In this document: in pieces, positions 24,995-34,438 of the stretch | Numbering within the stretch: the stretch's first letter is position 1 | Layout of the letters: every line of letters starts with the position of its first letter | Assembly (NCBI RefSeq): GCF_001545115.1 | Contig: NZ_FCNU01000007.1 | Span: 372,001-436,000, forward strand | Origin: Candidatus Protochlamydia phocaeensis | Lineage (GTDB): Bacteria; Chlamydiota; Chlamydiia; Chlamydiales; Parachlamydiaceae | Direction: 5' to 3' | Length of the DNA stretch: 64,000 nucleotides | Translations under genes and position numbers: made by a program | Notes under the pieces: model-generated | Told to the model about the DNA's origin: nothing | The model's database searches: none | The model's input: the letters and a program-made list of their open reading frames with translations, nothing else

Positions 24995-26587
24995 ATGGTT
25001 GAATCAGACTTTTCTAAACAAAAAACCCTTCCAACAGCTAATGAACAATCTTTTTCAACCAATAAAATTCCAGAAAAAATAGGGCCTTATAAAGTTGAAG
25101 CTCTCCTAGAAAAAGGCGGAATGAGCCTTTTATATTTAGCCACTCATCCGGAAACCAAAGATCCCATTACGATCAAGGTCCTTTTTCCTGAATTTGTTTC
25201 AAATCCGGAAATGGTTCAGCGCTTTTTAAGAGAAGCGGAGATTATTGCTTTGGCCGATCATCCCAATATCGTCAAGCTATACGGCCAAGGGGAATGGGAA
25301 GGCGGCTTATATATCGCCATGGAATTCATCCAAGGTATTTCTCTTCGGCAATATTTATTGCGCAATTTAATTTCCCTCAAGCATGCGTTGGAATTAGTAA
25401 TGGAAATTTCAATGGCTTTATGCCATCTCCATGCGCATGGCGTCATTCATCGGGATTTAAAACCCGAAAATATTTTAGTCACAGAAACCGGCGGAATAAA
25501 GGTGATCGACTTCGGCATTGCCCAACTTCTGACGGACAACCATACGGATCCTCAATCTCAGCGGCGTTTGATCGGAACCCCCATCTACATGAGTCCTGAG
25601 CAAAGGAATAATCCCGAGTCTACTTCTTATCCATCCGATATCTATTCTTTAGGGATCATTACCTATGAGCTTGTCCTTGGCAAGCTAAGCCATGGCCAGA
25701 TTCATTTATCCATTATGCCAAAGGGATTGCAAAAAATCTTAGTCAAGACCTTGCAGCAGCGTCCGGAAGATCGCTATCAAGACATTGTTGATTTTATGAC
25801 AGATGTATCCGCCTATTTACACTCTCCCGCTCTTTTAAAGGAAAACAAAGAATTAGATCCTTTAAGCGATCTATCGGAAAGCCTGCGCCATGCCCAACAT
25901 TCTTTAGTTCCTCAAAATCCCCCTCATTGGCCTAAAATGGAAATTGGGCTGGCTTCCTATAAAAGCTTGGGAACATCGAGCCTTTATTATGATTTCTTTG
26001 CCTTGCCCCAGCAAGCGTATGGGATTATCATAGGAGAACCCTCTATTAAAGGCGCTCCAGGAATTGTCTATGCATCAGTTCTAAGAGGAATGGTACGCGC
26101 CCTTTGCCAATTGACACAAAAACCGGAAGAAATGGCGGCTATTCTAAACGCATTGCTTCTCAATGACCCAATGAAACAGCATTTTGCCTTTAGCTATTTA
26201 ATTCTATTGCCAAAAGAAAATATTTTCCGCTTTATCTCCTGCGAATGTGGCCATCTCTGGCATATTTCGGCAAATAGCCAAACGATTCAACCCATTCTTT
26301 CCCATAACAAATCACTAGGAATTGAAGGCCACATCAAATTTACTGAAGTTCAGCAACCTTGGCAAATAGGCGATACCCTCCTTTTTTATGCTTCTTTAAG
26401 CTCAAAGGCTTCGGATTCACCGGACCCTTTAATTTCTGAAGAGCAGTTGAGAGGCAGTTTAGAAGAAACCTCTTCCAACGCTCCCCAGAAGCAAGTAGAT
26501 GCCATCTTGCGTAAAGCAAAAATTAAACTTAGCAGAATAGCAGACGAACGCTCTATTATCTTATTAAGTCTCCTGCGTAAAGATTAA
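24995..26587 (+). CDS. pkn5: Ser/Thr protein kinase Pkn5-like with a degenerate SpoIIE/PP2C-like C-terminal domain
   Basis: The product is 530 residues. Residues ~31-275 are a Hanks-type kinase: glycine loop LEKGGMSLLY, invariant Lys61 in ITIKVL, HRDLKPEN with Asp154, DFG with Asp172, and GTPIYMSPEQ. It looks catalytically complete. Residues ~320-530 resemble a SpoIIE/RsbU phosphatase domain: SSLYYDFFAL (329-338) in place of GDYYDF, GEPSIKG (347-353) in place of GDVSGKG, VLRGMVRAL, a CGHLWH block in place of NAGH, and GDTLLFYAS (459-467) in place of GD-LLLYTDG. Key acidic residues are lost or changed (Asp to Glu at 348), so it is probably a pseudophosphatase. Position equals CT673, between SctQ and SctC. 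In Chlamydia Pkn5 is a T3S substrate; FHA-containing SctD is another possible partner. Confidence 0.88.
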   Translation: MVESDFSKQKTLPTANEQSFSTNKIPEKIGPYKVEALLEKGGMSLLYLATHPETKDPITIKVLFPEFVSNPEMVQRFLREAEIIALADHPNIVKLYGQGEWEGGLYIAMEFIQGISLRQYLLRNLISLKHALELVMEISMALCHLHAHGVIHRDLKPENILVTETGGIKVIDFGIAQLLTDNHTDPQSQRRLIGTPIYMSPEQRNNPESTSYPSDIYSLGIITYELVLGKLSHGQIHLSIMPKGLQKILVKTLQQRPEDRYQDIVDFMTDVSAYLHSPALLKENKELDPLSDLSESLRHAQHSLVPQNPPHWPKMEIGLASYKSLGTSSLYYDFFALPQQAYGIIIGEPSIKGAPGIVYASVLRGMVRALCQLTQKPEEMAAILNALLLNDPMKQHFAFSYLILLPKENIFRFISCECGHLWHISANSQTIQPILSHNKSLGIEGHIKFTEVQQPWQIGDTLLFYASLSSKASDSPDPLISEEQLRGSLEETSSNAPQKQVDAILRKAKIKLSRIADERSIILLSLLRKD

Positions 26588-26783
26588 TAATCATTCGCTT
26601 CGGGATATTTATTACCGTAACAAGCTTAGACAGCTCCACTAAAAAAACAAGTTTCTTTTTTGTAATTGATAGACATGCATTTTTTGTGGAAATAAAAGTC
26701 CAGGTTTGGAATAAAACAAGACTCTATCCTTAGAAAAAGGAAATGGCCTTTCTTTCAAAAATGCGCAAGAAAATTGAAAACTC

Positions 26784-29700
26784 ATGAAAAAAATTACACT
26801 CTCTCCTCAGTTTCTCCTTAAATGCTGGCTGCTATCAATGGCCTGTCGCTCCGTGGAAAGTCTTAGTGCTTTTGATGCGTCTTCCGAAGAACAATTTCCA
26901 AGGTCAATTGAGGACAATTGGTCTGCAACAGAATTCGAACAGAATTTGAACTCCTATTCTTACCAACCAGAATTTTACGATACGTCACATGAAGAATACA
27001 ATCCTTACGGTTCTTCTTCCTTTGATCAAGCCTCTTATTCTTCTCAGAATTCCTCATTTGCTCCTTCTTATCCAAACAGCGGCAGCGAGAGCCTGCAAAG
27101 AGGATTCTATTATCAAGGAGATTCCTCTCCGTATTCCTATAGAGAAAATTCTTCCTATTCAAGCCCAACTCCTTCTTCTCAAGAAGACTACTACTCGGAT
27201 TGGAGTCAAGAGCCTTCTTATAGCAACCAAGAAAATTCTCTTTATTATTCCGAACAGAATTTTTCGCAACCAAGCCTCCTCTCTCAAGATTCTCCTTTTA
27301 TTTCTTGGCAAGACGGGTCAAATAATCAAGCGCCTGCTACTCAAGAAAGAGCGGAATCCTCTTATTTGAACAACGACAATGGAAGCCTGCAGACGAGCTC
27401 TTATTACCAAGGCTATTCGTCTTATTCGTCTCAAAGGGATACGCATTTAGAGCCTCTCTATTCAACACCAAATTCGTCTGTAGAGAATCAAAGCTCTTTT
27501 TACTCCAGCCAAGAAGAAAATTCTTCTTATGAGACACCCATTCCTCAAATTGAAACGCCCTTTTATCAAAACAATGAGAATCTGTCATTGAATGAAACAT
27601 CCCTAAAGAGAGAGATGTTCCAAGACGAGCGCTCTTTGCCAGAGCCTGCTAGGGATAAGGTTTCAGAACAAGAGCCTGCTATCCCCCTTCAAAGCCCTTC
27701 AAATCAATTAAATAGCCATCCATCCAGCTCGGATATATCCAGCCAAGGGCAATCTTATCCATTTGAAGAAAAGCGCTTTGATTGGAATACAACTCAGACG
27801 GAACCGCCTGTTGAGCAGCAAAAAAAATGGATTACCCCTGTTCCCGTCACAACTGATTTTACTCATCCTGCTTCTCAAAGCGAGGTAAAGTCTTCCGAAG
27901 CAAATTCTTTAGATACGAAATTGACAGGCAAAGCAGGCGAAGAGGCCCAAATTAAATCCGCTTCCGAACTTAAAGACGATCAGAAGAGTGCGGAAGACCT
28001 CAAAACAGAAGAAAAGAAATTAAATTTAAATCAGGGAAAAGGGAATATTAAAATTATCAAAAAATCCCCTGCTCCTTCAACCGACAAAGTGCCCCTTCCG
28101 TCCGGTGATAAAGCGTTGAATATAGTGGGGAAGAAAACCATTACAGCGCCTGAAGTAGGCTTAGTCGACCCGATCCCTAGCTCTTCCTCTAAATCCATTA
28201 TTGCTGAAACAGTTGTCGATAAGGGTTCTTTAAAGCAAGTCCCTCTTTCTGATAAGACTATTTTAGAGCCTAAGCAATCCTCCGGTTCAACAGTTGCTTC
28301 CAAGGCTTTAGATAAACAATCCCTTTCATTAGCGATAGAAAAAGAGGAAGAACAGAAAAGTGATTCGGTTGTCGCCCAAACAGCCCTTCCGGAAGCCCCT
28401 CTTTTACCCCCGCGGGCCCCGATTCCAGCTCCTGCCCACCCGGCTCGCGCTGCAGCCCGGCCAACAATTGTTACCCCAACCGATCCGGATCCCCATCCTG
28501 CAGACGCAGCTTCTCCGCAAGGACCAACGATTAATTTTAATAATGTGGCTATGATTGAATATATCCGTTTCATCAGCCGCATTTCAAACCGGAATTTTAT
28601 TTTTGATGAAGAGGACCTGCAATTTAATGTAACGATTATTTCCGAAGAGCCCACTTCGATAGATAATTTGATGGCAGCTCTTTTGCAAGAATTGAGGATT
28701 CGCGATTTATTAATCATTGAGCAAGGCAATAACATTATCATTCACCGCAATCCTCGCATTCGAGCACCTGCTCGTATTGTTGTCGATGGCACAGAGCCTT
28801 CTTCTCCGAGAGATTCAGAACTTGTTACTCGCGTTTTCAGGCTCAATACGCTGGATCCCGGGAAGGCAAGTGAAATTATCAAGCCTTTGCTTTCAGACGA
28901 TGCCTTAGTAGAAATTTTAAGGGATTCCAATAACCTTATCATTACCGATATTGCGGTCAACGTTAATAAGATTGCTCAGCTCATCGCCAGTCTGGATGCG
29001 CCTAATAGCGGAGTGACGGTAGGCCAATATGTGGTACGCAATGCCTTTGTCACCTCGTTAGTCGATCTGGCTGCCAAAATTTTGCAACCTATTGCGCAAG
29101 GCAATCCCTTTGTGCTTGTGCCGCATTCAGCAACCAATAGCATTTATATTGTTTCCAACCCTTTCATCGTAGAAAAAGCGCTTGCGATTTTGGAAAATCT
29201 CGATATCAATGAAGGGCGGACAAAAATTTTAAGCTTAGAAAAGCTGAGATTACAACAAGAGGCAGGTCCTGGAGGCGCTATGGCTCCCGGAACTTTGGGC
29301 GGAGGCGCCGGAGGAGCGGGAGGACCAGGAGCGGGTCCAGGCGGAGCAGGTCCTGGCGTAGGGCCGGGTGGACTGGGTGGACTGGGTGGTCCAGGCGGCC
29401 CTGGAGCAGGAGGTGTGCCCGGTGGGCCGGGAGGAGCCGGAATGATAGGAATTCCTAATGTTCCAGGAGGAGCAGGCGGAATTAATGTTCCTGGCACCCC
29501 AACTTACAATCCGGCCCTTCCCAGCAGTTATCCGATAGGTCCGACGACTCAAGCTCCCGGCACTCTTAACATACCAGGCTCGCCCACTTACAATCCGAGT
29601 CTTCCTCCTAGCCTTCCCTTAGGCCCTGGAGGAATTGGAGTAGAAGGCCGCCAAGCCCCGCCGAGCGCCATGTTCGAAGAGGGCCGCGAGTTCATACCAG

Positions 29701-30992
29701 GCGGAATTTCCGTCGCTCCGCGTTGGAATCAGGAACTGCCTGCCGGGCACATTGAGCGTACGCTGTTCTTCCTATATAAACTAAAGTATCGCCGTGGAGA
29801 CCAAATTGAAATCGCCTTGAGGCGCATTGCTGACAGTTTGGCGGCAAGCGGAACGGCCAACGCCGATCTTGTAGCAGCCATTCTTAGCAGCCAATGGCTT
29901 GAAGCCTCCAATTCCTTAATTTTTACTGGAACGGTGAGCGCACTTGAAAGGATCAAAGAATTGATCTTGGAAATTGACACGCCTCTCAGGCAAGTGTTCA
30001 TCGAAATGCTAATCTTGGATACGTCTATTCAAGACTCTTTAACCTATAGCGTTGACTGGGGACAGCGTTTCGGAGGAGGCAATACAGCGGGTGGCGAGGC
30101 TTTTGTCAGCGGAAACACAACTCTGGCAAGCAACCTGGATTCAGGAACAAATGCAGGAGCGGCAGCGACTACGGCGACTAATACCGCCCAAACCTTCACG
30201 GGGCCAACATCGACTGGATTATTCGGGGCCCAAGGATTCACTTTGGGCGTCATCGGCCGCCATCTGACTCACAATGGTTTGCATTTTAATACTATCGGCG
30301 CTTTGGTCCATGCCTTGCATACGGATACAAAAGTCAATATTATCATGAACCCTAAAATTGTGACTGAGGACAACAATACAGCCGAAGTATTTGTGGGTTC
30401 GACCGACCGCTATAAGACGCAGTCCATTGCAAATGATCTGGGAACAGTTATTACAAACAACTTCCAATTCATCGACGTGGGAACGACGCTACGCGTCACG
30501 CCTTTAATTGGAAATAACGATATCATTACGCTTGACATTATCGAGGAAGTGACCAATGACAGCGGAGCTGCCAATGCCACCTCAGCCAACGCCGCTGCGA
30601 CAGATGTCAACCTCGTTCCCGTCCTTTCCAAAACGCGAACTACAACGAGAATTCACGTTCCAAATGGCTTCTTTGTCATTTTGAGCGGAATGATCTCGGG
30701 TACAGAATCGAGAACCCTTAACCAGATTCCTTGCCTGGGAGGGATTCCCTTGATTGGCGGCGTTTCCAAGCAGAAAGGAAATGCGGATAGCAAGCGCAAT
30801 TTGATGATCTTCATCCGTCCTCTAATTGTTGATACAGAAGAAGATCTAGAAAACCTAACCAAACGCCAGCAGGACGTATTCCAAGAAAAGTGCAAGTTTA
30901 GAAGAAGCTGGAACTATGAAATCGATGAAGCTCTAGATTTCATGAGCATTAGACCAACAGATCCCGATGAAATTGGCTGTAGAATAAAATGA
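26784..30992 (+). CDS. sctC: T3S outer-membrane secretin SctC (CdsC), greatly extended
   Basis: The 1402-residue product compares with about 920 in Chlamydia. It begins with a Sec-type signal (MKKITLSPQFLLKCWLLSMA). Residues ~30-575 are low-complexity: Ser/Tyr/Gln/Glu-rich at first, then Lys/Ser/Pro-rich. Periplasmic N-domains start near 580 (INFNNVAMIEYIRFISRISN). A ring-building repeat region spans ~675-820 and is interrupted at ~826-905 by a Gly/Pro-rich insert. The secretin pore domain occupies ~985-1365 (RQVFIEMLILDTSIQDSLTY, KVNIIMNPKIVTEDNNTAEV, PVLSKTRTTTRIHVPNGFFV, RNLMIFIRPLIV). It forms the outer-membrane ring of the injectisome. Its stop overlaps the next start (ATGA). Confidence 0.95.
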   Translation: MKKITLSPQFLLKCWLLSMACRSVESLSAFDASSEEQFPRSIEDNWSATEFEQNLNSYSYQPEFYDTSHEEYNPYGSSSFDQASYSSQNSSFAPSYPNSGSESLQRGFYYQGDSSPYSYRENSSYSSPTPSSQEDYYSDWSQEPSYSNQENSLYYSEQNFSQPSLLSQDSPFISWQDGSNNQAPATQERAESSYLNNDNGSLQTSSYYQGYSSYSSQRDTHLEPLYSTPNSSVENQSSFYSSQEENSSYETPIPQIETPFYQNNENLSLNETSLKREMFQDERSLPEPARDKVSEQEPAIPLQSPSNQLNSHPSSSDISSQGQSYPFEEKRFDWNTTQTEPPVEQQKKWITPVPVTTDFTHPASQSEVKSSEANSLDTKLTGKAGEEAQIKSASELKDDQKSAEDLKTEEKKLNLNQGKGNIKIIKKSPAPSTDKVPLPSGDKALNIVGKKTITAPEVGLVDPIPSSSSKSIIAETVVDKGSLKQVPLSDKTILEPKQSSGSTVASKALDKQSLSLAIEKEEEQKSDSVVAQTALPEAPLLPPRAPIPAPAHPARAAARPTIVTPTDPDPHPADAASPQGPTINFNNVAMIEYIRFISRISNRNFIFDEEDLQFNVTIISEEPTSIDNLMAALLQELRIRDLLIIEQGNNIIIHRNPRIRAPARIVVDGTEPSSPRDSELVTRVFRLNTLDPGKASEIIKPLLSDDALVEILRDSNNLIITDIAVNVNKIAQLIASLDAPNSGVTVGQYVVRNAFVTSLVDLAAKILQPIAQGNPFVLVPHSATNSIYIVSNPFIVEKALAILENLDINEGRTKILSLEKLRLQQEAGPGGAMAPGTLGGGAGGAGGPGAGPGGAGPGVGPGGLGGLGGPGGPGAGGVPGGPGGAGMIGIPNVPGGAGGINVPGTPTYNPALPSSYPIGPTTQAPGTLNIPGSPTYNPSLPPSLPLGPGGIGVEGRQAPPSAMFEEGREFIPGGISVAPRWNQELPAGHIERTLFFLYKLKYRRGDQIEIALRRIADSLAASGTANADLVAAILSSQWLEASNSLIFTGTVSALERIKELILEIDTPLRQVFIEMLILDTSIQDSLTYSVDWGQRFGGGNTAGGEAFVSGNTTLASNLDSGTNAGAAATTATNTAQTFTGPTSTGLFGAQGFTLGVIGRHLTHNGLHFNTIGALVHALHTDTKVNIIMNPKIVTEDNNTAEVFVGSTDRYKTQSIANDLGTVITNNFQFIDVGTTLRVTPLIGNNDIITLDIIEEVTNDSGAANATSANAAATDVNLVPVLSKTRTTTRIHVPNGFFVILSGMISGTESRTLNQIPCLGGIPLIGGVSKQKGNADSKRNLMIFIRPLIVDTEEDLENLTKRQQDVFQEKCKFRRSWNYEIDEALDFMSIRPTDPDEIGCRIK

Positions 30993-31966
30993 CCTTGAAA
31001 TTGGATCTTGGCAAGCGCTTCATTCATGTGCTCTTGATCGGTGGGCTGGCTTTTGCAGGAACAAGCTGCCAGCCCGTTCAAAGCAAAATGGATCCGGTAA
31101 TTATCTACACCCCTCCTCCCCAACGCATCAGCGAGCTGCCCTCTGCTTTTTCTCCTTTATCCGAAGAAGAAAAACAGCAAGAATGGGCCCGAGAGCTGCT
31201 CATGGGAGATGCATTTGCCCGCGAATGGGATTTTTACCGTGCCATTACTTGCTATAAAAGAGCGCTTATCCTTATTCCTGATCAAGCGATAGAAAGGCGT
31301 TTGCAGCTGGACTATGACATGATCCTCTGCTACTACTTGGGACATAAGTATCAAGAAGCCATCAACATTTTTGAAGCAAGCGATCTGATTCAAGTCAATC
31401 CCCTTTTCCCTGCTTTTAACAATTTGCTGCTCATTCTTTACGAATGCTACCAGCAAACGCAGCAAGAGGAAAAAGCGGAGTGCATATGGGAAGTGATTAA
31501 CAAATGCTCACCCGAAACGGCAATGGATCTATCCCTTTTCTGGCACCTTAAAAAAGGCCAAATTGAGGAAGCGCAGGCCGAGGTTTGCGGGCACCGCGAT
31601 TTTCAAACCATGCAGCCGGACTTAGATCTCTATTATCAATATGCCAAATCTCCCACCAAGGCCAAATACTTAAATGCGATTCTACCGGGAGCTGGATATT
31701 ATTATGTGGGACAGCGCAAAGCGGCCGTGACCTCTTTTATTATCAATGCCTTGTTCACAGCGGCCGCTTATCAATTCTTCCGGCATGGCTATCCGGCTGC
31801 CGGCCTGATTACTGCTAGTTTAGAAATGGGATGGTACTACGGAGGAATGAATGGAGCGCGCATTGAGGCGGAAGAATTCAATAATCGCCTTTATGAAGGT
31901 GTTTCTAAAAAGATTCTAACCGACCACCGCCTCTTTCCAGTTTTGATGTTTGAGACTAGCTTTTAA
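30989..31966 (+). CDS. Putative TPR lipoprotein translationally coupled to the secretin
   Basis: The 325-residue product's ATG overlaps the SctC stop codon (ATGA), so translation is probably coupled. The N-terminus (LLIGGLAFAGTSC, Cys28) looks like a lipoprotein signal with a relaxed lipobox. The middle (~60-225) contains TPR-like helices (REWDFYRAITCYKRALILIP and following). The C-terminus has a motif and hydrophobic hairpin (KYLNAILPGAGYYYVGQRKA, then TSFIINALFTAAAYQFFRHG) similar to DUF5683-like membrane-associated proteins. Coupling to a secretin gene suggests a secretin-associated or pilotin-like role, which is inference only. Confidence 0.75.
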   Translation: MTLKLDLGKRFIHVLLIGGLAFAGTSCQPVQSKMDPVIIYTPPPQRISELPSAFSPLSEEEKQQEWARELLMGDAFAREWDFYRAITCYKRALILIPDQAIERRLQLDYDMILCYYLGHKYQEAINIFEASDLIQVNPLFPAFNNLLLILYECYQQTQQEEKAECIWEVINKCSPETAMDLSLFWHLKKGQIEEAQAEVCGHRDFQTMQPDLDLYYQYAKSPTKAKYLNAILPGAGYYYVGQRKAAVTSFIINALFTAAAYQFFRHGYPAAGLITASLEMGWYYGGMNGARIEAEEFNNRLYEGVSKKILTDHRLFPVLMFETSF

Positions 31967-31967
31967 T

Positions 31968-32351
31968 ATGTTTAAAATGTTTTTGTTTGTTTTTTTTGGA
32001 TTATTTATCTTTACGAATAGCTTACTGCTCGCCAATCCTTGGGGGAAAGACGCGGATCTGGCTCTTCCTCCGCCCGCCGCTTGTCAGCCTAGCTCCCCTT
32101 CATTGCTCGCTTATTTCGGAGAAAAAGCCATCCGCTTTCATCAAGACGTGATCTCCCCTGCAGATGGACCAAGAAGCCATTTTATTCCCAGCAGTTCACA
32201 ATACACGCTGGAAGCCATGCGCAAATATGGCTTCTTCCAAGGTTATGTCATGGGGTGCGATCGGCTGATGAGGGAAAACAGTGAAGAATGGGTGTATCGA
32301 AAAATTCTCGATGAAAGAGGCCGCCTAACAAAATGGGATCCCGTCCCCTGA
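31968..32351 (+). CDS. YidD-like (membrane protein insertion efficiency factor) divergent homologue
   Basis: The ATG at 31968, one base after the previous stop, gives 127 residues; an in-frame ATG at 31950 overlaps the upstream gene. The protein has a signal or anchor segment (MFKMFLFVFFGLFIFTNSLL). A YidD-like core follows: AIRFHQDVISPADGPRSHFI, PSSSQYTLEAMRKYGFFQGY, and an ending KWDPVP that resembles the YDPVP end of YidD. The conserved Cys of the CxFxPTCSxYA motif is replaced by Ser. The N-terminal extension and the lost Cys suggest a diverged function, perhaps in assembling the neighbouring outer-membrane complex. Confidence 0.65.
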   Translation: MFKMFLFVFFGLFIFTNSLLLANPWGKDADLALPPPAACQPSSPSLLAYFGEKAIRFHQDVISPADGPRSHFIPSSSQYTLEAMRKYGFFQGYVMGCDRLMRENSEEWVYRKILDERGRLTKWDPVP

Positions 32352-32494
32352 TCTTCAAAAGCGGACTACAGCCTGCTCATTCCCATGAAAATCTTCTCAT
32401 TTCCTTGCAGCGCATTCATTGCAACTAGGATTTGAGAAACGCCACACTCAGGTTAGGAAGGGATGGAAGACGATAATCTTGCTGCCGCCTTCCT

Positions 32495-34438
32495 TCATTT
32501 ACCCTCCGCTAAGGCAGGCGTCAAATTCTCCTTTGGCGAAGAATGGGCGTCTTGAACGACAGGTAGAGCAGGAGTTAATGCAAGAGTAGGAGAAGCAGCC
32601 GCAGCCATTTCAGCTGCCTTGGCACCTTCTAAGCGCAATAATTCATGCGCCCTCATAAAAGCCTTTTGCACGGATAATTGTGGATGGCGTTCATCAAAAA
32701 TAAATAAATTATTTTTTCCCATAATATCAATCATGCCTGAATCGCTCAGAACATCCCATATTTGATGGGTCAGGCCGCAACCGATTAAATGGCGTCCCGA
32801 GCTCTTTAAATAATTATAGAGCTGCTGAAGCGCTAAACAAGCCGTGGCATCGATATCTCTCGCATTCTTAAGCTGCAAAATGATCACGCGCGTTGTCGTA
32901 TCATCTTCCGTAATTGACTTAAGAGCCGATTGAAAGAGATCGGCAGCGCCAAAAAAGAGTTCTCCCTCAACTTTGATAAAGCGAATTTTCCTTGGCTCAT
33001 GCTGATGCAGATGGTCAATGCTATGCAAACTGCCTGATTCATCTACTGTGAATTCAACCAGCTGAGGGATGGCGGCTTTCTTCAAATAAAGGGAAATCGA
33101 GATGACCACACCAATATAGAACGCAATATCCAAGCTAAAAAAGATGCAAGATAAAATCGTTAAAACCAGGACAAAAGCATCGGATCGCGTGGCTTTTAGG
33201 CATAAGAAAAGCTGTTTAAAATTAACAATATTGCTAGCTGAAACAATTAGAAGGGCGGCAAAGGCAGTGACAGGGATATGCCGGATCAAAAATCCGAAAG
33301 CAAATAAAATGACAGCTACAAAGAGAGAATGAAAGATGGCAGCTAAACGCGTTTTGGCCCCATTTTCATAGCTAAGCGAACTACGCGATGGGCTTCCGGA
33401 GACGGGCATAGCGGCAATAAAAGAAGAAAAGAAATTTCCCATTCCAACGCCGAAAATTTCCTGATTAGTCGATAAGCGCTGTCCTGAGCTGGCTGCAATG
33501 GCTTTAGATGCGGATGTGGACTCCATGACACTAAGCAAGGCGACGGCAAAAGCCACGGGAAGCAAATTATTCATAATCCCCGTATTAAAATAAGGCCAGC
33601 TCCAATGAGGAAGCAATCCATCTCCTTTGGTATCCCCTACAACAGCAATGTTCTGAGAAAGCGCTTCAATCTTTTCCCAATCAAGAAATTGATAATCATG
33701 CGCCACAAAATAGTTGAAAAAATAACCGGTAAAATAGGCAATGACGGCGACAATTGCCAGCATAATCGCTCCGCTAGGCATCTTGCGATCAATCCGCCTT
33801 AATAAAATCAGTATTGAAAGGCATGTGACGCCAATCAAGGCCGTCGGCCAATCCGCCAAATTTAAGTGCATCAAAATATACGCGCTTCTTTCATACAAAG
33901 AAGAAACAGTCGAAGGCACTTGCATTCCCAAAAGAGGAAATGTTTGGTTGATGATCAAAGCCAGGGCCACCCCAGAAATATAGCCCACAATCACCGTATG
34001 GCTCACAAAATGAGTCAGACGCCCTAATTTAAAAAAAGCCGCTAAGATTTGAATAGCTCCCACCAGCAGCATCAATTGGGTCAAAATTTGCAAAACAAGC
34101 TCTTCCCTTTCTGGACCGGTTACATCGCGATAATAAGTAAATAAGATTGATGAAATCCCTCCTTGAATGAGAATGGCAATGGCATTACTCGGCCCTACAA
34201 TTAAATGGCGGGAAGAGCCAAAAATAGCGACAATGATGGCAGAGAATATAGAGGCAAAAATTCCGCAAGAAACAGGCAGGCCGGCAACCAGCGCATAAGC
34301 CATTGCCTGAGGAACAGTTAACATAGATACGGAAAGGCCGGAGAGCATGTCCAAGCGAAAAGCTTCCCAAGAATACTTCTCAAAGTCTTTTTTAAAACAA
34401 GTTAACGAAATGTCGTCTTGATGAGCCGTATGTGACAT
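32495..34438 (-). CDS. SulP-family anion transporter with STAS domain
   Basis: The 647-residue product has about 10-12 hydrophobic segments over residues ~25-440. Among them is the SulP signature region (AMAYALVAGLPVSCGIFASI, GPSNAIAILIQGG). A cytoplasmic STAS domain follows at ~465-575 (IRFIKVEGELFFGAADLFQS, VIILQLKNARDIDATACLAL). SulP proteins move sulfate, bicarbonate or other anions, and the substrate cannot be told from sequence. The Ala/Pro-rich C-terminal tail is extra. It is convergent with the T3S cluster and has no obvious ribosome site. Confidence 0.9.
   Translation of the reverse strand: MSHTAHQDDISLTCFKKDFEKYSWEAFRLDMLSGLSVSMLTVPQAMAYALVAGLPVSCGIFASIFSAIIVAIFGSSRHLIVGPSNAIAILIQGGISSILFTYYRDVTGPEREELVLQILTQLMLLVGAIQILAAFFKLGRLTHFVSHTVIVGYISGVALALIINQTFPLLGMQVPSTVSSLYERSAYILMHLNLADWPTALIGVTCLSILILLRRIDRKMPSGAIMLAIVAVIAYFTGYFFNYFVAHDYQFLDWEKIEALSQNIAVVGDTKGDGLLPHWSWPYFNTGIMNNLLPVAFAVALLSVMESTSASKAIAASSGQRLSTNQEIFGVGMGNFFSSFIAAMPVSGSPSRSSLSYENGAKTRLAAIFHSLFVAVILFAFGFLIRHIPVTAFAALLIVSASNIVNFKQLFLCLKATRSDAFVLVLTILSCIFFSLDIAFYIGVVISISLYLKKAAIPQLVEFTVDESGSLHSIDHLHQHEPRKIRFIKVEGELFFGAADLFQSALKSITEDDTTTRVIILQLKNARDIDATACLALQQLYNYLKSSGRHLIGCGLTHQIWDVLSDSGMIDIMGKNNLFIFDERHPQLSVQKAFMRAHELLRLEGAKAAEMAAAASPTLALTPALPVVQDAHSSPKENLTPALAEGK

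Noticed and set aside
28031..28741. 236-codon minus-strand open frame opposite the secretin
   Set aside because: Antisense shadow of the low-complexity region in a well-supported gene; no start signals.
29144..29497. Collagen-like proline/glycine open frame on the minus strand
   Set aside because: It mirrors the Gly/Pro-rich insert of the secretin, and GGN/NCC codons give Pro/Gly in several frames. The plus-strand frame is the real one.
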